64,000 bases of DNA from Jiangella alba (GTDB lineage Bacteria; Actinomycetota; Actinomycetes; Jiangellales; Jiangellaceae): positions 2,783,501 to 2,847,500 of the forward strand of contig NZ_FNUC01000003.1 in NCBI RefSeq assembly GCF_900106035.1. The letters run 5' to 3'. Positions within the stretch are counted from its first letter, which is position 1. The number at the start of each line of letters is the position of its first letter. This document shows positions 47,804 through 56,877 of the stretch, piece after piece. Both the position numbers and the translations under genes were made by a program. The notes under the pieces are model-generated. The model was not told where the DNA came from. It saw nothing but the letters and a program-made list of their open reading frames with translations, and did no database searches.

Positions 47804-49468
47804 ATGATCCGCATCATCACCGACCGGAAGGCGGCCGAGGCGGCCCGGCGCGACGGCCGCGACGTGTGGTCGGAGCCGGCCGCCGTCGAGGCGCTGGCCA
47901 TCCTGGGCGTCCCGGCCGGCGTCCACGACGTCGCCGACGGCCCGCTGCCCGCCGGGGACGCGCCGGTCCTCGTCGTCGACCGCCCCGACGACCGGACCGC
48001 GGCCGCGCTGCTGGCGTGGGCGGCGGACGGCGGCGGGCTGGTGGTCTGCGGCCACGACCCGGGCTGGACGGGCATCGCGGCGACGCCCGCCCCGGACGAG
48101 GCGGTCGTCGTGCTCGGGGACGACCGGCTGCGCGCATTCGGCGGCTGGGCCCTCGGCGAGACCGGCGAGGTGGCCGCCCGCTGGGCCGACGGCCGTCCGG
48201 CGGTCGTCACGGCGCCGCACGGACGCGGCAGCATCGCCGTCGCCGGGCCGGACCTGTGGCACACGCTGGTGCGGATCACCCAGGGCCACCCGGTCGAACG
48301 CGACGGCACTCCCCCGGACGACGGCTCCGCGCCGGTCGACGACGGCTGGCTGAAGACCGACGACGGCATCGCGCTCTCGTGGACCGAGGACCGCGCCGTC
48401 CCCGACGCCGACGCCCCCTACGAGCACGTCCACCCGCCCACGCGCAGCCTGCCGTACTTCGGCGCCGCGCAGGCCGACCGCTGGCGCGAGGTCCTGCTCG
48501 GCCTGCTGCTCGACACCGGCGCCACCGTCGCCGTGGTGGCGCCGTGGCCGGACGGCGCGCCCGCCGCGGCCCACGTCAGCCACGACTCCGACATGAACGA
48601 CGACCCGTCCGCCCGCGCCGCGCTGGACGCGTTCGCCGCCGCGGACGTGCCGGTGACCTGGTGCTTCCTGTACCCGGGCGGCTACTCGCAGGCCGTGTAC
48701 GACGACGTGGTGGCGGCCGGGCACGAGCCGGGGCTGCACTACAACGCGATGCTCGACACCCCGGACTGCACGTGGGGCTTCGAGCGGCTGCGCGACCAGC
48801 TGGCCTGGGCGACGTACCAGGTGCGCGGCGCGGCGATCGTCACGAACAAGAACCACTTCACCCGCTGGGAGGGGTGGGACGAGTTCTGGCTCTGGTGCGA
48901 GCGGCTGGGGCTGCGGGTCGACCAGTCGCACGGCCCGAGCGTCCAGGGCGCCATCGGCTTCCCGTTCGGCACCTGCCACCCGCACCACCCGATCCTGAGC
49001 GCGGCGCACGGCAACCGGCCCGCCGACGTGTTCGACCTGCCGTTGCAGACCCAGGACCTCTGGCTCACCTGCACGGACGAGGTCCGCGACGGGTTCGTGG
49101 CCGAGGCGCTGCGCCGGCACGGCGTGGTGCACCTGCTGTTCCACGGCCAGCACCTGCAGCACCACGAGGGCGTCCGCGCGTCCTTCGCCGCGGCGGTCGA
49201 GCGCCTGCGCGCCGCCGGGGTCGCGTTCCACACCAGCGTCGCGCTGGCCGACTGGTCGGAGCGGCGGCGCGCGCTGACCGTCCGCACGAGCACTCAGGAC
49301 GACGCCGTCACCGTCACGGTGGACGGCGACCGGGACGGCGTCGCGCTGCTGCTGCCGCCGCACCTCGTGCCGGCCGGCGACCAACCCTACGGACGGGTCG
49401 AACGCTACGGCCGCACCTTCACCCAGGTGCTGCTCGACGGCCGCAGCCTCCGGCTGGTCAGCGCATGA
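47804..49468 (+). CDS. NodB-like polysaccharide deacetylase/glycoside hydrolase-fold protein
   Basis: 554-residue protein. The first ~240 residues look like a flavodoxin/GATase-like alpha/beta domain (VLVVDRPDDRTAAALLAW, GLVVCGHDPGW). The C-terminal part has a NodB-type core: HVSHDSDMNDD (Asp261, Asp263) in place of the TFDD motif and GHEPGLHYNAM (His307, His312) like the family's GHEIGxH metal-histidine block. It may deacetylate a sugar or be a divergent member. No signal peptide. ATG 47804 is chosen since the upstream in-frame extension is inside the divergent regulatory region. It is coupled to the aminotransferase gene by ATGA. Confidence 0.68.
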   Translation: MIRIITDRKAAEAARRDGRDVWSEPAAVEALAILGVPAGVHDVADGPLPAGDAPVLVVDRPDDRTAAALLAWAADGGGLVVCGHDPGWTGIAATPAPDEAVVVLGDDRLRAFGGWALGETGEVAARWADGRPAVVTAPHGRGSIAVAGPDLWHTLVRITQGHPVERDGTPPDDGSAPVDDGWLKTDDGIALSWTEDRAVPDADAPYEHVHPPTRSLPYFGAAQADRWREVLLGLLLDTGATVAVVAPWPDGAPAAAHVSHDSDMNDDPSARAALDAFAAADVPVTWCFLYPGGYSQAVYDDVVAAGHEPGLHYNAMLDTPDCTWGFERLRDQLAWATYQVRGAAIVTNKNHFTRWEGWDEFWLWCERLGLRVDQSHGPSVQGAIGFPFGTCHPHHPILSAAHGNRPADVFDLPLQTQDLWLTCTDEVRDGFVAEALRRHGVVHLLFHGQHLQHHEGVRASFAAAVERLRAAGVAFHTSVALADWSERRRALTVRTSTQDDAVTVTVDGDRDGVALLLPPHLVPAGDQPYGRVERYGRTFTQVLLDGRSLRLVSA

Positions 49469-50691
49469 GCCGGCTCGCCGTCGACGGCGGCGCCCCGGTG
49501 CGCACGCGCCCGTTCCCCACCGTCCTCGACCCCGCCGGCCGGACGTTCGGCGCCGAGGAGCGCGCCGCCGTGCTCGAGGTGCTCGACGGCGCGGTCCTGA
49601 ACTCGTCGGCCGGCGGGCCGTGGCTGGGTGACCTCGAGGCGACGATGGCCGGGCTGCACGGCGTCCCGCACGCCGTCGCCAGCTCGTCCGGGACGGCGGC
49701 GCTGCACCTGGCCGTCGCGGGCATCGATCCGGAGCCGGGCGACGAGATCGTCACCACTCCCCTGACCGACTTCGGCACCATCGCCGCGATCCTCGCCCAG
49801 AACGCCGTGCCCGTCTTCGCCGACGTCGACCCGCTGACCGGCAACCTCGACCCTGCGTCGGTCGAGGCCTGTCTGTCGCCGCGGACCCGCGCCATCCTCG
49901 TCGTGCACCTGTTCGGGGCGGCCGCGCCGGTCGTCGAGCTGCGCGCCCTGGCCGACCGCGCCGGCGTCGCGCTGATCGAGGACTGCGCGCAGGCCTACCT
50001 CGCCCGGCCCGCCCCGGGCGCGCCGCCGGTCGGGACGTACGGCGCCGCCGGCTGCTTCAGCCTGCAGCAGTACAAGCACGTGACCGCCGGCGACGGCGGG
50101 CTGTGCCTCACCGGCGACGCCGCGCTGGCCGAGCGGATGCGGCTGTTCGCCGACAAGGCGTGGCCGCGCGACCAGGGCCGGTTCCACCAGTTCCTCGCGC
50201 TGAACTACCGGATGACCAACCTCACCGCCGCGGTCGCCGCCGTCCAGCTGCGCCGGTTGCCCGACGTGGTGCGGCGGCGGCGCCGGCTGGCGGCCCGGCT
50301 GCTGGCCGCCGCCGGCGACCTGCCCGGCGTGCACCTGCCCGAGCGCGCCGACCTGCACGCCTGGTGGGTGCTGCCGCTCGTGGTCGACGGCGGCAACCGG
50401 CGCTGGGCGGAAGCCTTGACGGCGGAGGGCGTGCCGGCGCACGCGGGCTGGCTGCAATCGCCGGTCTACCTGTACCCGGCGCTGGCCGAGCGGCGCACGT
50501 ACGGGACGTCCGGGTTCCCGCTGACCAGCCCGCCGGCCCGGCGCGACTGGACCTACCGGCGGGGGCTCTGCCCGGTCGCCGAGCGGCTGATCGACGACAC
50601 CCTCGTGGTGCTGCCGTGGAACGAGAACTACACCGACGCCGACGTCGACGACATCGCGACCGCACTGGTCAAGGTCACAGCCGGAGGGTGA
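49465..50691 (+). CDS. DegT/DnrJ/EryC1 family sugar aminotransferase
   Basis: 408-residue PLP aminotransferase of the sugar-aminotransferase family: ASSSGTAALHLAV (phosphate-binding start), IEDCAQAY (Asp173 for the PLP ring) and QQYKHVTAGDGG with the Schiff-base Lys204. Members make amino sugars on nucleotide diphosphates or act in aminocyclitol routes. No nucleotide-sugar dehydratase is nearby; the partner gene is a NodB-like protein, so amino-sugar handling is the shared theme. The 3' end overlaps the convergent anti-sigma-like gene by 17 bp. Confidence 0.9.
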   Translation: MSRLAVDGGAPVRTRPFPTVLDPAGRTFGAEERAAVLEVLDGAVLNSSAGGPWLGDLEATMAGLHGVPHAVASSSGTAALHLAVAGIDPEPGDEIVTTPLTDFGTIAAILAQNAVPVFADVDPLTGNLDPASVEACLSPRTRAILVVHLFGAAAPVVELRALADRAGVALIEDCAQAYLARPAPGAPPVGTYGAAGCFSLQQYKHVTAGDGGLCLTGDAALAERMRLFADKAWPRDQGRFHQFLALNYRMTNLTAAVAAVQLRRLPDVVRRRRRLAARLLAAAGDLPGVHLPERADLHAWWVLPLVVDGGNRRWAEALTAEGVPAHAGWLQSPVYLYPALAERRTYGTSGFPLTSPPARRDWTYRRGLCPVAERLIDDTLVVLPWNENYTDADVDDIATALVKVTAGG

Positions 50692-51451
50692 CCACCGCCG
50701 TCGTCCCGTCCGTGTGGGTGACGGTGACCGGGACGCCGGCCGAGGTGTCGGTCAGCTCGCCGCCGGGCAGCCAGAACGCGAAGTGCCCGGCCGCGACGGT
50801 GGCGGCGACGTCGCCGTGCTCGGCGCTGTGGTAGGTCACCGCGGCGACGTCGGAGCCCGCGGCGCCGGCCGCCATCGACAGGTCGGCGCCGTCGACGGTG
50901 CCGGAGCCGAGCGCCGAGGCGGACAACTCGCGGGGGCCCGGCGCCACGTGCTCCTCCGGCCGGCCGACGTAGCCGATCGAGGAGCGGAACAACGGCGTCG
51001 ACTCGTCGGTGATGCACAGCGCGGAGAAGCCGTCGTCACCGGCCAGCAGCGCGAGCGTCCAGGCGCCGCGGCGCTCGGCGACGGCCGCCGTGGCGGACGC
51101 CAGCTCGGCCTCGAACGACCGCCCGGCGCCGTCGCGCTGGGCGTCGCGGCAGGCGTCGGCGATCTCCGCGCTCGCCGCGGCCGAGACGGCGGACGGGGCC
51201 GCGGTCCAGGTGGCGAACGCCGTGTCGCCGCCGGTCAGCGACGGCACGACGATGCTCGCGCCGACCGCGACCCCGGCGGCCGCCGTCGTCGCCAGCACGA
51301 GCCGGCCGGCCCGGCGGCGCCGCGGCCGCACCGGCGCCGCCGGGGGCGCGGCCAGGATCCGGGCCAGGTCCGCGCGCGCCCGCGGGCCGTGCGGGTCGAC
51401 GTCGCGCGACGCCGGGTCGAGCGAACGCAGGACGGTGTCGGTGCTGGTCAT
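50675..51451 (-). CDS. Probable membrane-anchored anti-sigma-like protein
   Basis: 258-residue protein with a basic N-terminal cytosolic region (RPRRRRAGR), one hydrophobic helix (about residues 50-72, LVLATTAAAGVAVGASIVV) and an extracytoplasmic domain of no recognised family. It directly follows an ECF sigma factor gene with an ATGA overlap, the classical place for a cognate anti-sigma factor or signal-sensing partner. No HxxxCxxC zinc motif is present. The assignment rests on topology and context. Confidence 0.6.
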   Translation of the reverse strand: MTSTDTVLRSLDPASRDVDPHGPRARADLARILAAPPAAPVRPRRRRAGRLVLATTAAAGVAVGASIVVPSLTGGDTAFATWTAAPSAVSAAASAEIADACRDAQRDGAGRSFEAELASATAAVAERRGAWTLALLAGDDGFSALCITDESTPLFRSSIGYVGRPEEHVAPGPRELSASALGSGTVDGADLSMAAGAAGSDVAAVTYHSAEHGDVAATVAAGHFAFWLPGGELTDTSAGVPVTVTHTDGTTAVVTLRL

Positions 51452-51987
51452 GGCTGGGTCCTCTCGAAGCGGGGCGGGTGGTCGAGGGCGCGGCGCAGCG
51501 CCCGGCGGGCCCGGCTGAGCCGCAGCCGGAACGCGACCGGGGTGATGCCGAGGACGGCGGCCGCCTGCGGCGCGCTGAGGCCGTCGAGGACGGCGAGGGC
51601 GAGCGCCTCCTGGTGCGAGCCGGGCAGTCGCTTCCAGGCCCGGGCCAGGTCGATCTGCTGCGCGAGCAGGTCGTCGGCCGCGCCGGTGACGGCGGGCGGG
51701 TCGGCCAGCCGGACGGCGAGCGCGCGCTGCCGCCGGGCACTGCGGTGGGTGTTGAGGATGACGCCGCGGGCGATGCCGAACAGCCAGGCCCGGGCGTCGC
51801 CGAGGCCGGCCGGCAGGTCGTCCAGCCGGCGCCAGGCGACGAGGAACGTCTCGGCGACCACGTCCTCGGCGTGGGTGGGGTCGACCCTGCGCTGCGCGAA
51901 CCGGACCAGGTCGGCGTAGGCGGCGTCGTAGAGCGCCGTGAAGGCGGCCGCGGGCGCGGTGGTCGAGAAGGTCGTCACACCAGACAC
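51448..51987 (-). CDS. ECF-type RNA polymerase sigma factor
   Basis: 179-residue sigma-70 family protein. Region 2 spans FTALYDAAYADLVRFAQRRV through AEDVVAETFLVAWRRLDDL and ARAWLFGIARGVILNTHRS; region 4 is LPGSHQEALALAVLDGLSAPQAAAVLGITPVAFRLRLSRARRAL. The GTG at 51987 is taken as start; another GTG at 51978 is possible. It probably responds to an extracellular cue through the membrane protein encoded downstream. Its target promoters cannot be read here. Confidence 0.9.
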   Translation of the reverse strand: MSGVTTFSTTAPAAAFTALYDAAYADLVRFAQRRVDPTHAEDVVAETFLVAWRRLDDLPAGLGDARAWLFGIARGVILNTHRSARRQRALAVRLADPPAVTGAADDLLAQQIDLARAWKRLPGSHQEALALAVLDGLSAPQAAAVLGITPVAFRLRLSRARRALRRALDHPPRFERTQP

Positions 51988-52045
51988 CTGTCCGCCATGC
52001 CCCCCAGTGTGTCGGCGGGCATGGCGGACGGGTGCGACGACCGGC

Positions 52046-53365
52046 CTACGTCGGCGTGTAGGTGAGGAAGTCGAGCCGGGAGAAGGCCGACGATCCGGTC
52101 GGGCGGGTCGACAGCAGCATCCGGATGCCGGTGCCGGCGTCCGGGACCCACGAGCCGGTCTCCTTGCGTTCCAGGTTCGGCGAGTACACCTGTGCCGCCC
52201 CGCTGACCGGGAACGTCTCCGTCGTCCAGCTGGTCCCGGTGGTCGAGCGCAGCACGTGCAGCGACGACGAGCCCGCCGCCGGGGTGCCGAGCACGAACCG
52301 CTCACCGCTCGCGGCGACGGCCAGCTGGGCGTGGTTCTCGTAGGTGCCGAGGTCGTGCGGGCTGCCGGGCAGCGTCACCGATCCGGCGTTGCCCTTCCAG
52401 TAGTAGAGGTGCGACACCCCGGAGCTGATCTTGTAGAAGAGGACGTGCGGCTGGTTCGACGAGTCGACGACGAGGTCGACGGCGTCGGTCCAGTTGCCGA
52501 CCCCGTCCGGCGACGGGCTGGACGAGACCATGTAGCGCTGCCCGGACGGGAACGACGCGCCGCCGTCGGTCGAGCGCCACAGCTGCACGCCGTGGATGGT
52601 GGCGCTGCTGCCGGTGTTGAGGACGGTCTGGTTGAACAGCAGCCACACCTCGCCGCTGGACGTGCCCGGCCGGACCCGTGGGTACAGGTACGCCTCGTTC
52701 ACGCCGGGGTTGGCCACCAGCGACGTCGTCTCGGTGTTCGTCCAGGTGTCGAACCGGCTGACGTTCAGGCTCCAGTCGGCCTTGCTGTAGGCGTGGTAGA
52801 TGTAGCGGCGGTCGTTGTCGATGGCCATGCCGCCGTAGTAGCGCTCCGCGCCGGCCGTGCGCACCGACTGGTCGCTCCACGTGCCGAAGTCGAACGAGCC
52901 GTCGCCGAGCCGGGTCGAGAACTGCAGCCGGGTCAGGTAGACGCGCTCCATCGACGCGCCGCCGGCCGCCGCGACGCCCGGGTAGCACTGGCCGCCGGTG
53001 TAGCACGGGACGGTCAGCCAGAGCCGGTTGCCGGAGTCCAGCAGCAGCGACGGCGGCTGGTAGACCCACTGGTTGAGCGTCACCGCGACGGTCCAGTTGA
53101 CGCCGTCGGGCGACTTCCAGATCCGCGCGATCCACGGGTACGACGTGCCCGAGCCGTCCAGCGTCGTCGTGTAGTACCAGCCGTTGGAGTCGCGGACGAT
53201 CTTCGGCAGCTGCGGGCTGTGCATCGGGGTCACGTTGGTGGCGCCGATGGTGGACGAGATCGTCGACTGGGTCGTGGACGACGCGGCGGCGGGCGCGATC
53301 GGCCCGGCCAGCGCGGTGGCGACGACGGCGAGGGCGGCGAGCGCCGCGGACAGCAGCCTCCTCAT
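52046..53365 (-). CDS. Secreted BNR/sialidase-like beta-propeller protein
   Basis: 439-residue exported protein with a Sec signal (MRRLLSAALAALAVVATALAG). Blades contain STDGGASF and SPDGVNWT Asp-box-like turns and the cysteine pair CYTGGQCYPG. It is paralogous to the protein at 30471-31793 along its length. The ATG at 53365 is preferred for its signal-peptide shape; a GTG at 53374 would overlap the upstream gene by 8 bp. It is cotranscribed with the PQQ-like propeller directly upstream, so one paralogue of each pair lives in a single operon. Confidence 0.78.
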   Translation of the reverse strand: MRRLLSAALAALAVVATALAGPIAPAAASSTTQSTISSTIGATNVTPMHSPQLPKIVRDSNGWYYTTTLDGSGTSYPWIARIWKSPDGVNWTVAVTLNQWVYQPPSLLLDSGNRLWLTVPCYTGGQCYPGVAAAGGASMERVYLTRLQFSTRLGDGSFDFGTWSDQSVRTAGAERYYGGMAIDNDRRYIYHAYSKADWSLNVSRFDTWTNTETTSLVANPGVNEAYLYPRVRPGTSSGEVWLLFNQTVLNTGSSATIHGVQLWRSTDGGASFPSGQRYMVSSSPSPDGVGNWTDAVDLVVDSSNQPHVLFYKISSGVSHLYYWKGNAGSVTLPGSPHDLGTYENHAQLAVAASGERFVLGTPAAGSSSLHVLRSTTGTSWTTETFPVSGAAQVYSPNLERKETGSWVPDAGTGIRMLLSTRPTGSSAFSRLDFLTYTPT

Positions 53366-53366
53366 G

Positions 53367-55748
53367 TCACTCACCGCCCGGCCGGATCGGCCCGACGATG
53401 ACCCGCACCGGCGCCGAGGTGCTCGGCTCGTGCGCGAGGTCGCCGCCGTACACCGCGACCAGCGTGTACCGGCCCGGCCCGCCCACGTCGGACGCCCTGA
53501 CGGTGACGGTGGCGGCGCCGTCGCACAGCTCCCCCGACGCGACGGCCGCGCCCGGCGACCCGTCGGAACGCACCCGGTGCAGGGTGACGGTGCCGGTCGG
53601 CTCGCCGGGCGGGCTGCCGACCTCGACGCTCACCACGGCCGGGCCGCCGGGCGACGCGGGACGCAGCCCCGTCGACGCGGTCGTGGACGACGGCGCCGGC
53701 GTGATGTCGGGCAGCGTCCGCAGCAACGCCGCGCCACCGCCCCAGTACACCCGGTCGGTGTCGTCGAAGGCGACCGTCCGGTAGTAGCCGCTGCCCGGCG
53801 TCGCCACCGTCTCGACGGTGTCGGTGCCGGCCGGGATGCGCACGATCGCGCTGCCGGTGTGCCCGTACAGGTCGCCGCCGGGACCGTCGATCAGCCCGAG
53901 CAGCGTGCCGCCCGGGAACGCCCCGAGGACGGTGACGACGCCGGTGGCCGGGTCCATCCGGAACCAGGTGCCGTCCGCCGACCCGTACAGCGTGTCGTCG
54001 GCGGCGGTCTCCAGCGTGAGGATGCGGGTCGCGCCCGGCACCGGCACGACCGACGCGAGCACCGTCCCGTCGTCCGGGTCGACGGTGAGCAGCTGGGCGT
54101 CGCCGCCGGCGTCGGTGTCGTCGCCGTAACGGGTGGTGCCGGCGTAGAGGACGTCGGCGCCGGCCGCGACGGCGAAGAAGTGCTGGTCACCGGCGAGGCC
54201 GCGGAACGACTCGACCTCGTAGGTCACCGGGTCGATCGCGGTCAGGGCGCCGCGCAGCGCTCCGTACGCCCCCGACGACGCGACCCAGACGCGGCCGTCC
54301 GGCCCGACCTCCATGTCCCACGGCCGGTACTGGTTGTCACCGACCGGGCCGAGGTCGCGCGGGTTCGACGTGGCCGACGTGCCGGGGTTCCACGGCTGGC
54401 TCGGGTCGAAGACGGTGACGACGTTGTTGATGTACGAGCCGATGAAGATCTTGCCGCCGGTCGTCACCATCGACAGGATCTCGCCAGTGCGGCCCTGCGC
54501 CACGTTGCCGTACACGGTGGTCTCGCCGGTGTCCGGGTCGTAGCCGAACAGCGCGTTCGTCTCGTACGTGCCGCCGTACACGTCACCGTCGGGGCCCTGG
54601 ACCAGCGCGGTGATGTTCGTCGGGTTGCCCGGCAGCGCGAGCTGGTGCGTCCACACCTCCCCCGTCGACGGGTTCCAGCGGCCGAGCAGGCCGTTGCTGC
54701 CGACGCTGGCGAACCACTGCTGCCCGCCGATCGTCACCGGCTGCATCTGTGCGGCCGACACGAACGTCGGCGCGGTGCCGGTGGGGGTGGTGGCGAGCGT
54801 GTCACCGTCGACGGCGACGATGCCGCCGGGGCCGGTCGCGTAGAAGTCGTCCGGGTCGGCGCCGCCCTGCGGGGCGAAGCCCATGCCGGTGATGCCCGGC
54901 ACCTCCGCGTCGAACGTCATCGTCGCCGCGTCGAACCGGATGATCCGCGCGTCCGGTGTCACCAGCTGGACGTACACCCAGTCGCCGATGCGCAGCGAGT
55001 TGTAGGCGAACGAGTAGTGCTGGTACTGCGACGGCAGCACCTCGGTGGCGGCGCCGGTCGCGATGTCGACGACCAGCACACTCGCGTCCGTACCCTGCGC
55101 GACGACCAGCCGGTTCGCGTCGAGCACCGTCAGGCCCTTGGGGTAGGTGCGGGTGCTGACGACGAGCCGGACGGCGCCGGTGACCGGGTCGTACTCGTAG
55201 ACGCCGGCGCCGGAGTGCACGCCGCAGTAGACCTTGCCTGTGTACGGCGACACCGTGATGCCGAAGCACATGATGCCGGTCGGCATCGTCGCCACCAGGT
55301 CGATCGTGTCGGTGACCGGGTCGTACTCCCAGATCTGCGACGCGCTGGACGAGTTCAGCGGGCCGAGGTAGACGTGCCCGTCCGGCCCGGCGGCGACGTG
55401 GTAGCCGCCCCACGCGCCGGGCATCGGCAGCTCGGTGCGGACGGCGCCGGTCTCGGGGTCGACGCCGAAGAACGTCACGCCGTCGCTGGGCGCGTTGTAC
55501 GTGCTGCCGTAGAGGGTGGGGTCGCCGTTGGCGTCGTCGGCCATGACGGTGTCGAGGACGAGATAGGTGGAGATGGGGATGCCGAGGTTCTCGACCACGC
55601 CGGGCTCGGCCGCGGGCGCGGCCGGTGTGGCCGGCGCGGCCGGGGTGGCCGGCGCGGCCGCAGCGGGCGCCAGCAGCGCGGTCGCGGCGGCCACGGCCAG
55701 CGTGGCGAGGGATCGACGTCGGCGGAATCGTGCGCGCAGGACGGGCAT
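53367..55748 (-). CDS. Secreted PQQ-like beta-propeller protein with C-terminal Ig-like domain
   Basis: 793-residue exported protein. After an Arg-rich start and hydrophobic signal, an Ala/Pro/Thr repeat (PAAPATPAAP) forms a linker to a propeller paralogous to the protein at 45661-47673. About the last 90 residues (GTVTLHRV through TLVAVYGGD) match bacterial Ig-like domains found in surface adhesins and glycan-active enzymes, absent from the paralogue. It is likely cell-surface associated or secreted and glycan-binding. Transcription probably continues into the BNR-like gene. Confidence 0.8.
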   Translation of the reverse strand: MPVLRARFRRRRSLATLAVAAATALLAPAAAAPATPAAPATPAAPAAEPGVVENLGIPISTYLVLDTVMADDANGDPTLYGSTYNAPSDGVTFFGVDPETGAVRTELPMPGAWGGYHVAAGPDGHVYLGPLNSSSASQIWEYDPVTDTIDLVATMPTGIMCFGITVSPYTGKVYCGVHSGAGVYEYDPVTGAVRLVVSTRTYPKGLTVLDANRLVVAQGTDASVLVVDIATGAATEVLPSQYQHYSFAYNSLRIGDWVYVQLVTPDARIIRFDAATMTFDAEVPGITGMGFAPQGGADPDDFYATGPGGIVAVDGDTLATTPTGTAPTFVSAAQMQPVTIGGQQWFASVGSNGLLGRWNPSTGEVWTHQLALPGNPTNITALVQGPDGDVYGGTYETNALFGYDPDTGETTVYGNVAQGRTGEILSMVTTGGKIFIGSYINNVVTVFDPSQPWNPGTSATSNPRDLGPVGDNQYRPWDMEVGPDGRVWVASSGAYGALRGALTAIDPVTYEVESFRGLAGDQHFFAVAAGADVLYAGTTRYGDDTDAGGDAQLLTVDPDDGTVLASVVPVPGATRILTLETAADDTLYGSADGTWFRMDPATGVVTVLGAFPGGTLLGLIDGPGGDLYGHTGSAIVRIPAGTDTVETVATPGSGYYRTVAFDDTDRVYWGGGAALLRTLPDITPAPSSTTASTGLRPASPGGPAVVSVEVGSPPGEPTGTVTLHRVRSDGSPGAAVASGELCDGAATVTVRASDVGGPGRYTLVAVYGGDLAHEPSTSAPVRVIVGPIRPGGE

Positions 55749-55902
55749 GAGTGCTCCTGACGGCCGGGGGACGATTCGGGTGAAGCCAGGACGTTCCCGC
55801 GAAACCTAGGCCCGCGCCGCACGGCGGCGACAGCCGGATAGTTGTCCCGGCGGGCGGAGACTTGCCCCGTCGCCCGGCCGGCGTCCCCGAGTGGTGGGCC
55901 CG

Positions 55903-55956
55903 CCTTTGCAATGAGCACCAATAGGCACCGGTGCGTATGGGTGCTCATTGCAAAGG
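55903..55956. repeat. Long palindromic element, copy 3
   Basis: Left arm cctttgcaatgagcacc (55903-55919) and right arm ggtgctcattgcaaagg (55940-55956) are a perfect 17-bp stem; the loop contains the small palindrome gcaccggtgc. It is the same element as at 13523 and 13773, more than 42 kb away, again downstream of a minus-strand gene stop (31 bp from 55987). Confidence 0.75.
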
Positions 55957-55986
55957 GGTCGCACCGCCCCCGCTACACCGGCCGGG

Positions 55987-56877
55987 TCAGGGAGTGCCGA
56001 AGAATCGGCGCCAGTTCTCGTGCACGATCTGGTCCTGCACGTCCACCGGCAGCGTCGGCAGCGGCGTCCCGGCGACGACGTCGTTGACGCGGCCCAGGCC
56101 TTCCAGCGTCTGCGACACCGTCGCGCTCGGGAAGTCCGACGCGAACAGCAGCTTGCCCGTCACGCCGTACTCGAACGCCGTCGTCATCGCGTGCCAGAAC
56201 CGGTACGGCCGGTAGTGCAGGGCGGAGATGTCGGCGTAGACGTTGGGCGCCTTGCGCATCAGCGCGACGACGTCCTCCTCCCAGGGGTGGCCGAGGTGCG
56301 CGATGATCACCCGCAGCGACGGGAACCGCATGACCAGCCGTTCCAGCAGCAGCGGCTGCGCGAACTCCAGCCGCGCCGTCGTCGGGAACGTGGTGCCCTG
56401 GTGGACGATGACGGGCAGGTCGTTGCGGGCGCAGTACTCGAAGACACCCCACAGCGAGGTGTCGCGCGGGTCCCAGTGCTGGTACGTCGGGCCGACCTTG
56501 AGGCCGCGCAGGCCGAGGTCCTCGACGCAGCGGACCAGTTCGTCGACGGCGCCGGGCTCGCCCGGGTTCACCGACGCCCAGCCCTCGAGGTGGTCCGGGT
56601 GCTCCCGGACGTAGTCCGCGATGACGTCGTTGGGCACGTCGAACCCGGTCGGCTTGGCCGCCATCCCGAACACGACGACCCGCTCGGCCTGCTGCGCCGC
56701 CGCCCAGTGCTCGTCCGGCGTGGAGTCGTAGCAGTGCAGGTCGAGGTGGGCGGCGTTGGTGAGGCCGCCGCTGCGCTCGAGCTTGACCAGCTTCGCGGCC
56801 AGCGCCTCGCCGGCGGTGCGGTCGCTGATGTGGTCCGGGTACCACATCACGTGCGTGTGGACGTCGACGATGCCCAT
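55987..56877 (-). CDS. Amidohydrolase family protein (PF04909-type)
   Basis: 296-residue TIM-barrel metal hydrolase or decarboxylase. DVHTHV gives His7/His9; IVHQG, IAHLGHPW and FASDFPS supply the later histidines and the aspartate. LKVGPTYQHWDP sits at the expected substrate strand. Its ATG shares one base with the stop of the AraC-type gene (TGATG), so it is probably controlled with it. The gene lies opposite to a DHDPS-like/amidohydrolase operon of the same module. Confidence 0.88.
   Translation of the reverse strand: MGIVDVHTHVMWYPDHISDRTAGEALAAKLVKLERSGGLTNAAHLDLHCYDSTPDEHWAAAQQAERVVVFGMAAKPTGFDVPNDVIADYVREHPDHLEGWASVNPGEPGAVDELVRCVEDLGLRGLKVGPTYQHWDPRDTSLWGVFEYCARNDLPVIVHQGTTFPTTARLEFAQPLLLERLVMRFPSLRVIIAHLGHPWEEDVVALMRKAPNVYADISALHYRPYRFWHAMTTAFEYGVTGKLLFASDFPSATVSQTLEGLGRVNDVVAGTPLPTLPVDVQDQIVHENWRRFFGTP

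Noticed and set aside
47804..50691. Natural-product biosynthetic cluster (DegT aminotransferase, MFS genes, acetyltransferase)
   Set aside because: No PKS, NRPS, terpene, glycosyltransferase or nucleotide-sugar enzymes occur in the window; neighbours are catabolic.
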